From Cherax quadricarinatus (Eukaryota; Arthropoda; Malacostraca; Decapoda; Parastacidae), in NCBI RefSeq assembly GCF_038502225.1, contig NC_091292.1:44480728-44544727 (forward strand): a stretch of 64,000 nucleotides of DNA, read 5' to 3'. The notes under the pieces were generated by a model. The model searched no databases. It was not told the origin of the DNA and saw only the letters and a list, made by a program, of their open reading frames with translations. The stretch's first letter is position 1. Every line of letters starts with the position of its first letter. This document shows, piece after piece, positions 12,741 through 25,110 of this stretch. The position numbers and the translations under genes are program-made.

Positions 12741-14606
12741 TAATTCTGACTATTACAGCGATTTCTGGAGATAAATTTCTACTGAGCCGGTCGCCATTTC
12801 CTGACGCCTAGGCCTGCCGAGACGAGTGATGCTTCACATCCCAAGCCAGCACCCACCACTACTCCCTGGTCAGTCTTTGTGTCTTCTCTGTTTATTTGCA
12901 TTACTTCCGAGGGGTTGACCCGAGTTTGCAAATTAAGCCAAGCCACTAAGCCAGTCTGTGGGGTTGAGTCAGCCCTCCACCATCCAGCCTGTCTTTAAGT
13001 ACCAGCCTTGCCTGCTAATCCAGCTTTCCACCCCTGCTGTGCTCATCGTTACAAGTTCTCAAGCCAGTCTGTGTGATAGGTTAAGCCAGCCAGCCAACTA
13101 ACCCAGGTGACTTAACCCAGTACTCAAGCAAGCCACATGGGTACAGCCTTCTCCATCGCTCTGTGCTTCAAGTTCCAAGCCATTCTGAGTACTTTATCTT
13201 CCATTTGGTGTTGTGGTATTTTGTGAGTTTTTAATTAAGCCAGCCTGGCTTAGAATATTTTCGTGCCTAGTGTGGGTGTCCCCAGAGTGCGTGGCTTATG
13301 CTGTTTTCCCATAGGCCTAGCCACACCATGCAGTGTCTCACCGCGCTGCCTCAACCACTTTCCACCACTACCACTGCTATTTTTTTTATTTACCCTTATA
13401 TTCAGGTTCTAGCACCTTATTTTATGGACCACATAGGGGCTCAAGACGCAAGATTGTTCCTTCGTCCCTGTGTGCCAACATAAAAGCCTCCTGTGTGCGT
13501 CTATCGTCGATTTAAGCGAAAATTCAACGTGTTTGAGAGTAGTGGAGTGCTGCGCCAGCTACAACCAACCTTTCCTCCACCTCCCATCACTACCCTCATT
13601 CTTCACAAATGCCGCCCCAGTGATAATATTGTTTTATAGAGACATTTGCAAGTGTTGAGACAATTTTTCAGTGATTACTTAGTGACATTTCTTTCCAGTG
13701 ATTTCTTAGTAACATTCAGTGACTCTTGATTAGACTCAGTGTTCATTATATCCTCTTTGTAATATTTTTTTTCTCTTTCTTCAGTGTTTATTTTCGTGCT
13801 TTATTTTATGTCTGTTGTGTTGTAATCCTTTTTTCTTTATACGTGAAGTAAGTACTTTTCCATTTTACACTTCACAAATATCGTGTGTTCACAGTATTGT
13901 GTTCCTTGCCTAGTAATTTATGCAGTGAAGTATTTCAGTAACTTGTTATCTTATATTCTGCATCACAACTCAGCATTGTCTCAGTTATATTTTTTTCTCC
14001 CAGCATTTTTTTTTATTCATTCATTTCCCATTTCTTCTGTGTGTTGAACATTCTTGTGTTAATTCTTTTCATTTAGCCAGTGTCTAATTTGTCTTATCTC
14101 CGCAGACAATAGTGCCATTATTTTGTTTGAAGCAAGAGAATTATTTTTCAATTTTTGTCAATACAAGACCTTTTGCAAGAAAATTCTCATTGTATTGTGC
14201 GTATATTGATGTGTTGTTTTCTGCATTATTGTAAGTGTTAACCTTTCTTTGTTTTGCATTTTTGCCCTTTATTTTATTTTTCATATTTCATTGAACAATT
14301 TCACTCTTAGTGCTATGTTTAACTTCTTTTTAAAGTAAATCATTCTTTTGTTTGTTCGGTAAGTTTTGCTTAAGCTGCAATTAAGAGTTAAAGTGTTCAA
14401 TCAGTTCATTCCTTGAAAATTTTTATTTATTGTTTGTGTAAACTGCATTTTCTTGTGTGTGCAGTTTTTTTACTGCAGTATTGACTCATTTTGCAATGAT
14501 TCTTGTGCAAGTAATGTGCTGCCATTAATTTTTTTCTTTCAGAACATTTTTTTTGAAGTGTTGTGCAGCACTTTTGACTAGTAATTGTTATTTGCAATAG
14601 TTTTTT
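12741..14606 (+). other. LTR-element internal region, non-coding, T-rich
   Basis: About 1.9 kb without a long open frame. The first part is rich in CCAGCC-type words, and from about 13740 it becomes strongly T-rich. It behaves like a long untranslated leader. It resumes at 19278 after the nested insertion. Confidence 0.6.
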
Positions 14607-14852
14607 ATTATTAACACACTGGCCGATTCCCACCAAGGCAGGGTGGCCCGAAAATGAAAAACTTTCACCATCATTCACTCCATCACTTTCTTGCCAGAAG
14701 GGTGCTTTACACTACAGCTTTTAAACTGCAACATTAACACCCCTCCTTCAGAGTGCAGGCACTGTACTTCCCATCTCCAGGACTCAAGTCCGGCCTGCCG
14801 GTCTCCCTGAACCCCTTCATAAATGTTACTTTGCTCACACTCCAACAGCCCA

Positions 14853-17769
14853 TCAAGTATTAAAAACCATTTGTCTCCATTCACTCGTATCAAACATGCT
14901 CACGCATGCCCGCTGGAAGTCCAAGCCCCTCGCACACAAAACCTCCTTTACCCCATCCCTCCAACCTTTCCTAGGCCGACCCCCTACCCCACTTCCCTTC
15001 CACTACAGACTGATACACCCTTGAAGTCATTCTGTTTCGCTCCATTCTCTCTACATGTCCGAACCACCTCAACAACCCTTCCTCAGCCCTCTGGACAACA
15101 GTTTTGGTAGTCCCGCACCTCCTCCTAACTTCCAAACTACGAATTCTCTGCATTATATTCACACCACACATTGCCCTCAGACATGACATCTCCATTGCCT
15201 CCAGCCTTCTCCTCGCTGAAACATTCATCACCCATGCTTCACACCCATATAAGAGCATTGGAAAAACTATACTATCATACATTCCCCTCTTTGCCTCCAA
15301 GGACAAAAAGTTCTTTGTCTCCACAGACTCCTAAGTGCACCACTCGCCCTTTTCCCCTTATCAATTCTATGATTCACCTCATCTTTCATAGACCCATCCA
15401 CTGACACGTCCACTCTCAAATATCTGAATACATTCCATACTCTCTTCCTCCAATCTGATATCCAATCTTTCATCACCTAATCTTTTTGTTATTCTCATAA
15501 CCTTACTCTTTCCTGTATTCACTTTTAATTTTCTTCTTTTACATACCCTACCAAATTCATCCACCAACCTCTGCAACTTCTCTTCAGAATCTCCCAAGAG
15601 CACAGTGTCATCAGCAAAGAGCAACTGTGACAACTCCCACTTTATGTGTGATTCTTTATCCTTTAACTCCACGCCTCTTGCCAAGACCCTCGCATTTACT
15701 TCTCTTACAACCCCATCTATAAATATATTAAACAACAACGGTGACATCACACATCTTTGTCTAAGGCCTACTTTTACTGGGAAATAATCTCCCTCTTTCC
15801 TACATACTCTAACTTGAGCCTCACTATCCTCGTAAAAACTCTTTACTGCTTTCAGTAACCTACCTCCTATACCATACACCTGCAACATCTGCCACATCGC
15901 CCCCCCGTCCACCCAGTCATACGCCTTTTCCAAATCCATAAATGCCACAAAAACCTCTTTAGCCTTATCTAAATACTGTTCACTTACATGTTTCACTGTA
16001 AACACCTGGTCCACACACCCGTTACCTTTCCTAAAGTCTCCTTGTTCATCTGCTATCCTATTCTTCATCTTACTCTTAATTCTTTCAATAATAATTCTAC
16101 CATACACTTTACCAGGTATACTCAACAGACTTATCCCCCTATAATTTTTGCACTCTCTTTTGTCCCCTTTGCCTTTATACAAAGGAACTATGCATGCTCT
16201 CTGCCAATCCCTAGGTACCCAACCCTCTTCCATAGATTTATTAAATAATAGCACCAACCACTCTAAAATTATATCCCCATCTGCTTTTAACATTTCCATC
16301 TTTATCCCATCAATCCCAGCTGTCTTACCCCCTTTCATTCTACCTACTGCCTCACGAACTTCCCCCACACTCCCAACTGGCTCTTCCTCACTCCTATAAG
16401 ATGTTATTCCTCCTTGCCCTATACACGAAATCACAGCTTCCCTATCTTCATCAACATTTAACAATTCCTCAAAATATTCCCTCCATTTTCCCAATACCTC
16501 TAACTCTCCATTTAATAACTCTCCTCTCCTATTTTTAACTGACAAATCCATTTGTTCTCTAGGCTTCCTTAACTTGTTAATCTCACTCCAAAACTTTTTC
16601 TTATTTTCAACAAAATTTGTTGATAACATCTCACCCACTCTCTCATTTGCTCTCTTTTTACACTGCTTCACCACTCTCTTAACCTCTCTCTTTTTCTCCA
16701 TTTACTCTTCCCTCCTTGCATCACTTCTACTTTTTAAAAACTTCTCATATGCTAACTTTTTCTCCCTTACTACTCTCTTTACATCATCATTCCACCAATC
16801 GCTCCTCTTCCCTCCCGCACCCACTTTCCTGTAACCACAAACTTCTGCTGAACTCTCTAACACTACATTTTTAAACCTACCCCGTACCTCTTCGACCCCA
16901 TTGCCTATGCTCTCATTAGCCCATCTATCCTCCAATAGCTGTTTATATCTTACCCTAATTGCCTCCTTTTATTTAATAAATCGTCACCTCTTACTTCTCT
17001 GATGCTTCTATTCTCCTTATATCCCAGCTACCTTTAATTCTCAGTGTAGCTACAACTAAAAATTAATCTGATATATCTGTGGCCCCTCTATAAACATGTA
17101 CATCCTGAAGTCTACTCAACAGTCTTTTATCTACCAATACATAATCCAACAAACTACTGTCATTTCGCCCTACATCATATCCTGTATACTAATTTATCCT
17201 CGTTTTCTTAAAATATGTATTACCTATAACTAAATCCCTTTCCATACAAAGTTCAATCAAAGGCCTCCCATTATCATTTACACCTGGCACCCTAAAGTTA
17301 CCTACCACACCTTCTCTAAAAGTTTCTCCTACTTTAGCATTCAGGTCTCCTACCACAATTACTCTCTCACTTGGTTCAAAGGTTCCTATACATTCACTTA
17401 ACATTTCCCAAAATCTCTCTCTCTCTCCTCTACATTCCTCTCTTCTCCAGGTGCATACACGCTTATTATGACCCACTTTTCGCATCCAACCTTTACTTTA
17501 ATCCACATAATCCTTGAATTTACACATTCATATTCTCTTTTCTCCTTCCATAACTGATACTTCAACATTATTGCTACCCCTTCCTTAGCTCTAACTCTCT
17601 GAGATACTCCAGATTTAATCCCATTTATTTCCCCCCACCGAAACTCTCCTACCCCTTTCAGCTTTGTTTCGCTTAGGGCCAGGACATCCAACTTCTTTTC
17701 ATTCATAACATCAGCACTCATCTGTTTCTTGTCATCCGCACTACATCCACGCACATTCAAGCACCCCAT
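14853..17769 (-). pseudogene. Endonuclease-reverse transcriptase of RTE-like element
   Basis: The protein nicks target DNA and reverse-transcribes the element RNA. From an ATG at 17769 ([15 protein letters not shown]) the endonuclease shows [22 protein letters not shown] and [11 protein letters not shown]. Reverse-transcriptase blocks occupy 16701-15379: the conserved AGIDGIKMEMLK, CKNYRGISLLSIPGK, ADEQGDFRKG, MDLEKAYDWVDGGAMW, RQRCVMSPLLFNIF and LLFADDTVLLGD (FADD at 15618-15607). The C terminus (SRLEAM..CLRAM, RWFGHVERM, DFQQ) follows to the stop at 14853. Intact length would be near 950 residues. Frameshifts occur near 17400, 17190, 16935-16700, 15470 and 14970, and the 16700 region contains a stop, so it is inactive. 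The RTE-type label rests on the C-terminal region and compact one-ORF layout. Confidence 0.8.
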
Positions 17770-17970
17770 TTTTATAAAGGTTTTCTTCTTCTCTTTTTTA
17801 GTAAATGTCTACAGGAGAAGGGGTTACTAGCCCATTGCTCCCGGCATTTTAGTCGCCTCATTTGACACGCATGACTTAGGGAGGAAAGATTCTTTTCCAC
17901 TTCCCCATGGACAATAGAAGAAATAAAGAAGAACAAGAGCTATTTAGAAAAAGGAGAAAAACCTAGATGT

Positions 17971-18103
<133 letters not shown>

Positions 18104-18140
18104 AAACAACCACTCTGAAAGAATAGAGAAATTCCAAGCG

Positions 18141-18166
18141 CTTTCGTGACTACTCACATTATCAAG
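18141..18166 (-). ncRNA. Hammerhead-like motif of the Penelope terminal repeat (degenerate core)
   Basis: The minus strand reads CTTGATAAT, then a GTGA-GTAG-TCAC hairpin, then GAAAGCGCTTGG. The position and the hairpin-GAAA pair fit the hammerheads reported in Penelope-like elements. The CUGANGA core is changed (TTGATAA), so activity is doubtful. Confidence 0.4.
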
Positions 18167-18338
18167 GAACTATGAAAGTAAAGCATCCAAGGAAGCTATA
18201 TAAGGGGTCTGGCCGGCACCTCACTATCAGATCCCACAACGGTTTAAACACCTGACGCGCGCCGACCCAACTTGGATAGGGCCTTGGCACAACTCACCCC
18301 ACAAACTATTCTACCCAAGAAATAAGAAATTTTAAAGA

Positions 18339-18962
18339 TTATTTGTCCAGTGTATTATTAAATTCTTCCCAAATTCTATTAATTATAAATGGATCTAATT
18401 TATATAAACCAAAGGAAATATTCATATTATTGTCAAAACTGCTTTTTATGAAACAAGATTCAATTATATTCCTGTCGACCATGGACTTGCTTGATACTAC
18501 TTTCTCAACTTTTTGAAAATCAATCGGATGGTTAAAATCTCTTACATGAATAAATAGAGCATTGGAATCTTGTCCAGTTCTAATGCTATATTTATGTTGT
18601 TTTAATCTTAGTTCGAGATTTTTACCAGTTTGACCGTAATAAACTTTATCGCAAATTTTACAAGGAATCTTATAGACACATCCATCAGCATTTTGGGGGG
18701 AATTCTTTATCAAAAGTTTTTTTACTGTATCAAGATTTTTGAATACAACTTTAATATTAAAAGTCTTAAGAAGAGAAGGCATATCAACCAAGTTTTCATG
18801 GTAAGGGAGAACCAACATATTTTTAGTTGAATAAGGCTGGTTGTCCCTTTTTGGATTGTAAAAAGTATTTCTAGCAACTTTAAAAGATTTATCAATTACA
18901 TTTCTTGGGTATTTTAAATCATTACCTATTTCATAAATTTTGGATATTTCCTCATTCTGAAA
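18339..18962 (-). pseudogene. Penelope-like C-terminal region with GIY-YIG endonuclease
   Basis: The open frame runs about 208 codons from the truncation point at 18962 to a stop at 18339, without internal stops. It starts with a linker (KIYEIGNDLKYPRNVIDKSF, then NPKRDNQPYSTKN), continues through MLVLPYHENL, VYKIPCKICDKVYYGQTGKN, LELRLKQHKYSIRTGQDSNA and FIHVRDFNHPIDF, and ends at INRIWEEFNN. CxxC followed by VYYGQTGK is the Penelope form of the GIY-YIG core; the downstream Arg and the Glu of IIESCF match expected catalytic positions. The reverse transcriptase upstream is missing through 5' truncation. The intact frame suggests a fairly young insertion. Confidence 0.85.
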
Positions 18963-18985
18963 TCACCTGTTTACTGTGATCTTAT

Positions 18986-19085
<100 letters not shown>

Positions 19086-19763
19086 TGTGCGTGTCTGTGA
19101 AATGTGACCGAAGTGTAAGTAGTAGTAGCAAGATATCCCTGTTATCTAGCGTGTTTATGAGACAGAAAAAGACACCAGCAATCCTACCATCATGCAAAAC
19201 AGTTACAGGTTTCTGTTTCACAGTCATCTGGCAGGACTGTAGTACTTCCCTGGGTGGTTGCTGTCTACCAACCTATACAGTTTACAGTTTATTTCAGTGC
19301 AATATTTTGTGATTTCAATTTTACATTTCTTGTGTTCTGTGCATAATATTTTATTCTTTGTGTGTCATTTTATTTTATTTTTAGTGAATTGCTTTCCCAG
19401 TTTGTTTTAATTTTACACAAGATTTATTGATTCCATTTTATCATTTTTGTTTGATTTATCATTTATTGTTGAATTTCTTTATTGAATTAAGAGTAAAGAC
19501 AACTCACTGTGCCATTATTTCAATTTAAAGTAAATTCGAGTAAATTTGATTTGAGTAAAGTAAAACTTCTCTTGATTATCAAAGTGTTGCTTATCCAGTT
19601 GATAATTTTTTTATGTGAGTTTTCCTTGCTCTAGAGTGTGACTTGTTAGTTTTTCTTTACTTATGCAGAATAGTTAAGCATTTTCTCCCATTTCAGCTTT
19701 ACTGTGTCATATATTATATTTATTATTTTTGCTTTTATGTCCTTGAGTAAGTTCCCTGAGAAG

Positions 19764-20296
19764 ATGTCCCAGTCAGTTTTGTTTGCTCACTTAGTGTATC
19801 ATGCCAGTCGAAGTAAATATGAATCAGTCCAAAGTCCTAATATCCCCTTACTGACTGAAAGACAATACCTAGCTAGAGAATGTGTTTGTTCTCACAGCTT
19901 GTATTTGAGATTTGTTGAAGTGCTGTGGAATGTGAAGTTCAGATTAAGTTCCTATACATCCGTGAATTACTTATTAACGTAGCCGAGCGGTCAGGCACTA
20001 GTAACTCTGTCACTCCCATCTGTGTTCCACCTACACCTTCAGACATGCAAGATAGTATTCAGTTGCCTCAAGTGTCTGAGGACGCTCAGACTGCCTTGAA
20101 TGCTCAGCCTATCCCTGCAGTGTCTGCTAGCTCAAGTAGTAGTTACTCCACAGGGGATGCCTTGTCAGAGAACGATTACTTGAAACTAGTAATGCCATCT
20201 CCTGTTGATGTCACATGCCGTCTGCAGAAAGACGTCTCTGTCGCGGCTAGTGTTCTCACAATAGTGTCTGTTGTTGTTCCTAGTGTTCCTAGTTGA
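19764..20296 (+). pseudogene. Possible gag remnant of the LTR element
   Basis: After a long T-rich stretch, an open frame begins at an ATG at 19764 (MSQSVLFAHLVYHASRSKYE, followed by IPLLTERQYLAREC) and closes at 19982. A second overlapping frame (from 19925) continues to a TGA at 20296, with a Ser-rich stretch and proline-rich segments. Charged helix-type sequence starting LLTERQYLAREC resembles Gag N termini of some Gypsy elements, but I see no zinc knuckle or capsid signature. The position, downstream of an LTR leader, supports a Gag origin; the sequence alone does not prove it. From 20297 to 21186 nothing is recognised. Confidence 0.3.
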
Positions 20297-21186
20297 CAGT
20301 AATTCTTGCAATGTAAGAAGTTATTTCTCGAGTAACCTTCACATGTTGTTAACGTTTGTGAGTGTAGTCTCTTTATAGTTGATACCTCGTGTCACGGTGT
20401 TCGTCTCAGAGCAAATACCAGTATTGTTGACCGTGTTCATTTCTTTTCCTCTGTGCTTGCAGTGAGAGATAGTAGATCCGTTCTCCCTTGCTCATATTGC
20501 ATATTATAGCGTTACTTTTTTCATCCGGGGTGAGTCATCAACTCCACCGAGTTTCTTCATTCCTCCAGTAAGAAAGAACCGATCCCTTGTGGTCTGGTGT
20601 GATTCGATTCCTGCTCCAGGAAGATCTTGTTCTGACTGTGAAGCCACAAGAACCCATTAGTGACTTTGTAATGAGCCAAGAATTACTGTATCGAACAGCC
20701 GAGTTGGGTACTCCAAGCAGATGAGTATACAAGTTAGTAATTCCACAGTCATAGCGAATGTAGCAGTATCTTTTGTAGATATTTGTTCAGATCTCCCTCA
20801 GTCAAGGCATATGTTAGCCATTGCCGAAGAATTCAATCCACCCAAAGATAACCATTCTGCATATGTAAATCTTACCCTCGCAGAGTTGGGTTTAAATGTA
20901 CATAGCCTGTATAATTAGATGTTCAAGATGAATGAAGTTATCCACTGTGTGTTTGTTATTAGCTGATCAGTTTTTCAGAAAATTTTTTTTAGTGTTCACG
21001 TTCCCTCCGAATTCTGAGAATTTAGCAGTAATGATCTGTGCGCTCCAGATCTGCCTTTGCTGTTAATTTACTTTCACCTTTGCAAATATATTTATTCTTC
21101 CTCAGAATCCGTAGAGTGCATGAATGCAGGTCGATCGATCAATTCCATCCTATATTATATCATGATTTGTTCTTATAATACATAAT

Positions 21187-21251
21187 GCATTACGTTAACA
21201 CCCATTACATTAACACCCATTATGTTAACATCCATTACGATACCATCCATT
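21187..21251. repeat. Short 15-bp tandem repeat, about 4 units
   Basis: The unit is close to CATTACGTTAACACC, repeated with single-base changes just upstream of the 3' LTR. Confidence 0.8.
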
Positions 21252-21365
21252 AGCTCTAAGTTACATATGTCTTTGTTATTGTATAGAATCAGCCCAGAGC
21301 CACCTGCCTGTTCAGCCTATAGAATAGTATTGTATGTTGAGACGACATACGTAACATGACCGAGC

Positions 21366-21662
21366 TGTCAGCATAGTTGCTGATCCCCTAAATGTGTTGT
21401 ATAGCTTATCTGAGTGTCATAGTACCATCCATATGCTTTACATACATGACCCCTTGCTAGGCTCAGTGACTAGCTTGTGTGACATCAGGTGATGCCGTTC
21501 TGAGCTCTGCGCTCCCGGTCTCGCTCTCAGTTCTCCACGCTTAGGCCTTCAGGCAACACAGGGCAGTCTGGGCTCCCCCTCTTACACTCTGCTAATATAT
21601 GTGTTACCATCCAACAAGTGTGTTTAACTTCAACCATCACATCTCCACGAACCCTCACAACA
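21366..21662 (+). repeat. 3' LTR
   Basis: 297 bp, the same length as the 5' LTR and nearly identical to it, ending CCCTCACAACA and followed directly by the 32-bp minisatellite. No clear polypurine tract precedes it. Confidence 0.85.
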
Positions 21663-23499
21663 CTCGTGCTGTAGAATGACTTGTGTAGGTGAAGCTCGTG
21701 CTGTAGAATGACTTGTGTAGGTCAAGTTCGTGCTGTAGAATGACTTTTGTAGGTGAAGTTCGTGCTGTAGAATGACTTGTGTAGGTGAAGTTCGTGCTGT
21801 AGAATGACTTGTGTAGGTGAATGTCGTGCTGTAGAATGACTTGTGTAGGTGAAGCTCGTGCTGTAGAATGACTTGTGTAGGTGAAACTCGTGACGTACAA
21901 TGACTTGTGTAGGTGAAGTTCGTGCTGTAGAATGACTTGTGTAGGTGAAGCTCGTGCTGTAGAATGACTTGTGTAGGTGAAGCTCGTGCTGTAGAATGAC
22001 TTGTGTAGGTGAAACTCGTGACGTACAATGACTTGTGTAGGTGAAGTTCGTGCTGTAGAATGACTTGTGTAGGTGAAGCTCGTGCTGTACAATGAGTCGT
22101 AGAGGTGAAGCTCGTGCTATAGAATGACTTGTGTAGGTGAAGCTCGTGCTATAGAATGACTTGTGTAGGTAAAACTCGTGCTGTAGAATGACTTGTGTAG
22201 GTGAAGCTCGTGCTGTACAATGAGTCGTAGAGGTGAAGCTCGTGCTGCAGAATGACTTGTGTAGGTGAAGCTCGTGCTGTAGAATGACTTGTGTAGGTGA
22301 AGTTCGTGCTGTAGAATGACTTGTGTAGGTGAAGCTCGTGCTGTAGAATGACTTGTGTAGGTGAAGCTCGTGCTATAGAATGACTTGTGTAGGTAAAACT
22401 CATGATGTAGAATGACTTGTGTAGGTGAAGCTCGTGCTATAGAATGACTTGTGTAGGTGAAGCTCGTGCTATAGAATGACTTGTGTAGGTGAAGCTCGTG
22501 CTGTAGAATGACTTGTGTAGATTGAAGCTCGTGCTGTAGAATGACTTGTCTAGGTGAAGCTCGTGCTGTAGAATGACTTGTCTAGGTGAAGCTCGTGCTG
22601 TAGAATGACTTGTGTAGGTGAAGCTCGTGCTGTAGAATGACTTGTCTAGGTGAAGCTCGTGCTGTAGAATGACTTGTCTAGGTGAAGCTCGTGCTGTAGA
22701 ATGACTTGTGTAGGTGAAGCTCGTGCTGTAGATTGACTTGTGTAGTTGAAGCTCGTGCTGTAGATTGACTTGTGTAGGTGAAGCTCGTGCTGTAGAATGA
22801 CTTGTGTAGGTGAAGCTCGTGCTGTAGAATGACTTGTGTAGGTGAAGCTCGTGCTGTAGATTGACTTGTCTAGGTGAAGCTCGTGCTGTAGATTGACTTG
22901 TGTAGGTGAAGCTCGTGCTGTAGATTGACTTGTGTAGGTGAAGCTCGTGCTGTAGATTGACTTGTGTAGGTGAAGCTCGTGCTGTAGATTGACTTGTGTA
23001 GGTGAAGCTCGTGCTGTAGAATGACTTGTGTAGGTGAAGCTCGTGCTGTAGAATAACTTGTGTAGGTGAAGTTCGTGCTGCAGATTGACTTGTGTAGGTG
23101 AAGCTCGTGCTGTAGAATGACTTGTGTAGGTGAAGCTCGTGCTGTAGAATGACTTGTGTAGGTGAAGCTCGTGCTGTAGATTGACTTGTGTAGGTGAAGC
23201 TCGTGCTGTAGAATGACTTGTGTAGGTGAAGTTCGTGCTGTAGATTGACTTGTGTAGGTGAAGCTCGTGCTGTAGAATGACTTGTGTAGGTGAAGCTCGT
23301 GCTGTAGATTGACTTGTGTAGGTGAAGCTCGTGCTGTAGAATGACTTGTGTAGGTGAAGCTCGTGCTGTAGATTGACTTGTGTAGGTGAAGCTCGTGCTG
23401 TAGAATGACTTGTGTAGGTGAAGCTCGTGCTGTAGAGTGACTTGTGTAGGTGAAGCTCGTGCTGTAGATTTACTTGTGTAGGTGAAGCTCGTGCTGTAG
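21663..23499. repeat. 32-bp minisatellite, right part (about 57 units)
   Basis: The unit contains GACTTGTGTAGGTGAAGCTC and GTGCTGTAG. Variants cluster: AATGAGTCGTAGAG near 22090 and 22212, GACGTACAATGAC at 21890 and 22020, and ATTGACTT (for AATGACTT) mainly after 22730. Repeated pairs of the same variant show segmental duplication inside the array. Open frames of up to 285 codons on the minus strand are artefacts. Confidence 0.97.
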
Positions 23500-24955
23500 T
23501 CATGTCCTGACGTGCACCTACTTGGGTTTCCTCGCTAGTTTTAGAGGAACTTAGGAATCCTCGTATTTATTTTTGTTACTTAGGGGTTGACACTGATATA
23601 TTAGTTACTGTAACTTAATTATCTTTTTCATATTATTAAGTTTGTTACTTTGTGATTTATTGTGTCCCTGAATACAATTATAATTCTGTCGTAGGGAATT
23701 GTTATTCATTTCGTACGAGTTATTCACATTTTCGTTTAATTATTATATATGTTTTATATGTTTACTAAACCAATGAGTCACTCTGGTAGGTCAAGTTTTT
23801 TCTTCTTAAAATAAGTACAATTTTGAGAAAATTCTTGTTCTTGTCCTTGCTACAAAATTTATCTGTTTAATAGATAGTTTTATATTAAGTTTAATGTCTA
23901 TTGACTGAACATTGGTCTTTCAGGCTGCATGTCACCTGAACACATCCATAATAAATTATAGATTATAACCTAATGTAATATAATATAATTTCTTGGTATA
24001 TATTCACGAAGATATATTTATCTAAGGGAATATACTTTGATTATTTGTAATTGTAATATAATTATGTAGTGCATAAGTAACAAAATGATAAAATTATACT
24101 TTACTTTGATCTTTCTAGTTTAAGCAAAAGTCACTTATCTAATTATCAGCTAAAACTAGTAACTCACATTTGGTTCTAAAATGGCCTAATCATGAGACAT
24201 TGTTCTCTCAATTAAAATAAAATCAGTATAACATTCGGTGATCAACATGACTGTTGTTGTCATGGTGCTTACCTTTACTAGCAGCGTCACCCACCTAGAA
24301 AGAAATAACTAATATTAGTTTAGTTCTCATTGAGAAGATAATTGATATGACCTACTTCTATTTGTTAATGAATATTCACAAGACATTAAAACTCTCAGCT
24401 CTGTGAATGCTGGATGGTATTTACATTACATAATTAAATTATAATTCACATTCTATATTCAACAATGTAGGCAACAGATAAATTTGGTATTTAATATGTT
24501 GGATACAGCAAAATATTGCCAACAGAATAGAAGAAAAGACAGGTATAGTTCAAGTTTATATTGGGACAACTTTTCCCTCTGTGTATAAGAGTCTGCAGTC
24601 ACTGTGTCCGCCATATTGCCGGTCACAGACGATATTTTGATACACTAGCCATTGCGTGTATTAAAGATATAAAGTGTGTCATAAACATGTCAAAACATCG
24701 CATTTTGGTCACTGGTCACGCAGATGGGTTAAGAATTTGTGAAATAATATCAGATGGCCCTTTAATGTTATGTTTACGTCCTTAAATCTGCCAGAGAAAA
24801 TTCTGAGATAGAATTTGGAGACAATATTTACCAAGATGAAAGAAATCTTCACCCTAAGGAAGGAGAGAACATTGAAGTCTTATAAAAGTGAGGTTACCTT
24901 TAAATATTTAAGAACTGAATGGGTGATTAATGGCATTATATGGCAAGCACAGGCT
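23500..24955. other. Unassigned, AT-rich
   Basis: About 1.45 kb without a recognised gene or repeat. Confidence 0.5.
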
Positions 24956-25110
24956 ACATTTAGTGGCCCCATTATTAGGTACTCCCTTTTAGTACTGAGG
25001 ACGAGTTCTCTACCCACTAATAACTTTGTAAATGGTCCAAGTAGGACCGAAACATCGTCGTAAGCTTCTGTCTCCTATGTAGGGTTTATTTATATATTGC
25101 TCTGGCCTTT
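24956..25110 (+). other. Hairpin-GAAA block, possible Penelope-type end
   Basis: A perfect hairpin GGTCC-AAGTA-GGACC (25034-25048) is followed at once by GAAACATCGTCGTAAGC. The hairpin-plus-GAAA layout matches half of a hammerhead. No CUGANGA core stands before it (TTTGTAAAT instead). It is listed because the same layout recurs at other retroelement ends in this window. Confidence 0.3.

Noticed and set aside
21630..23503. Minus-strand frames with regular Ser/Thr/His repeats
   Set aside because: Product of the 32-bp minisatellite.
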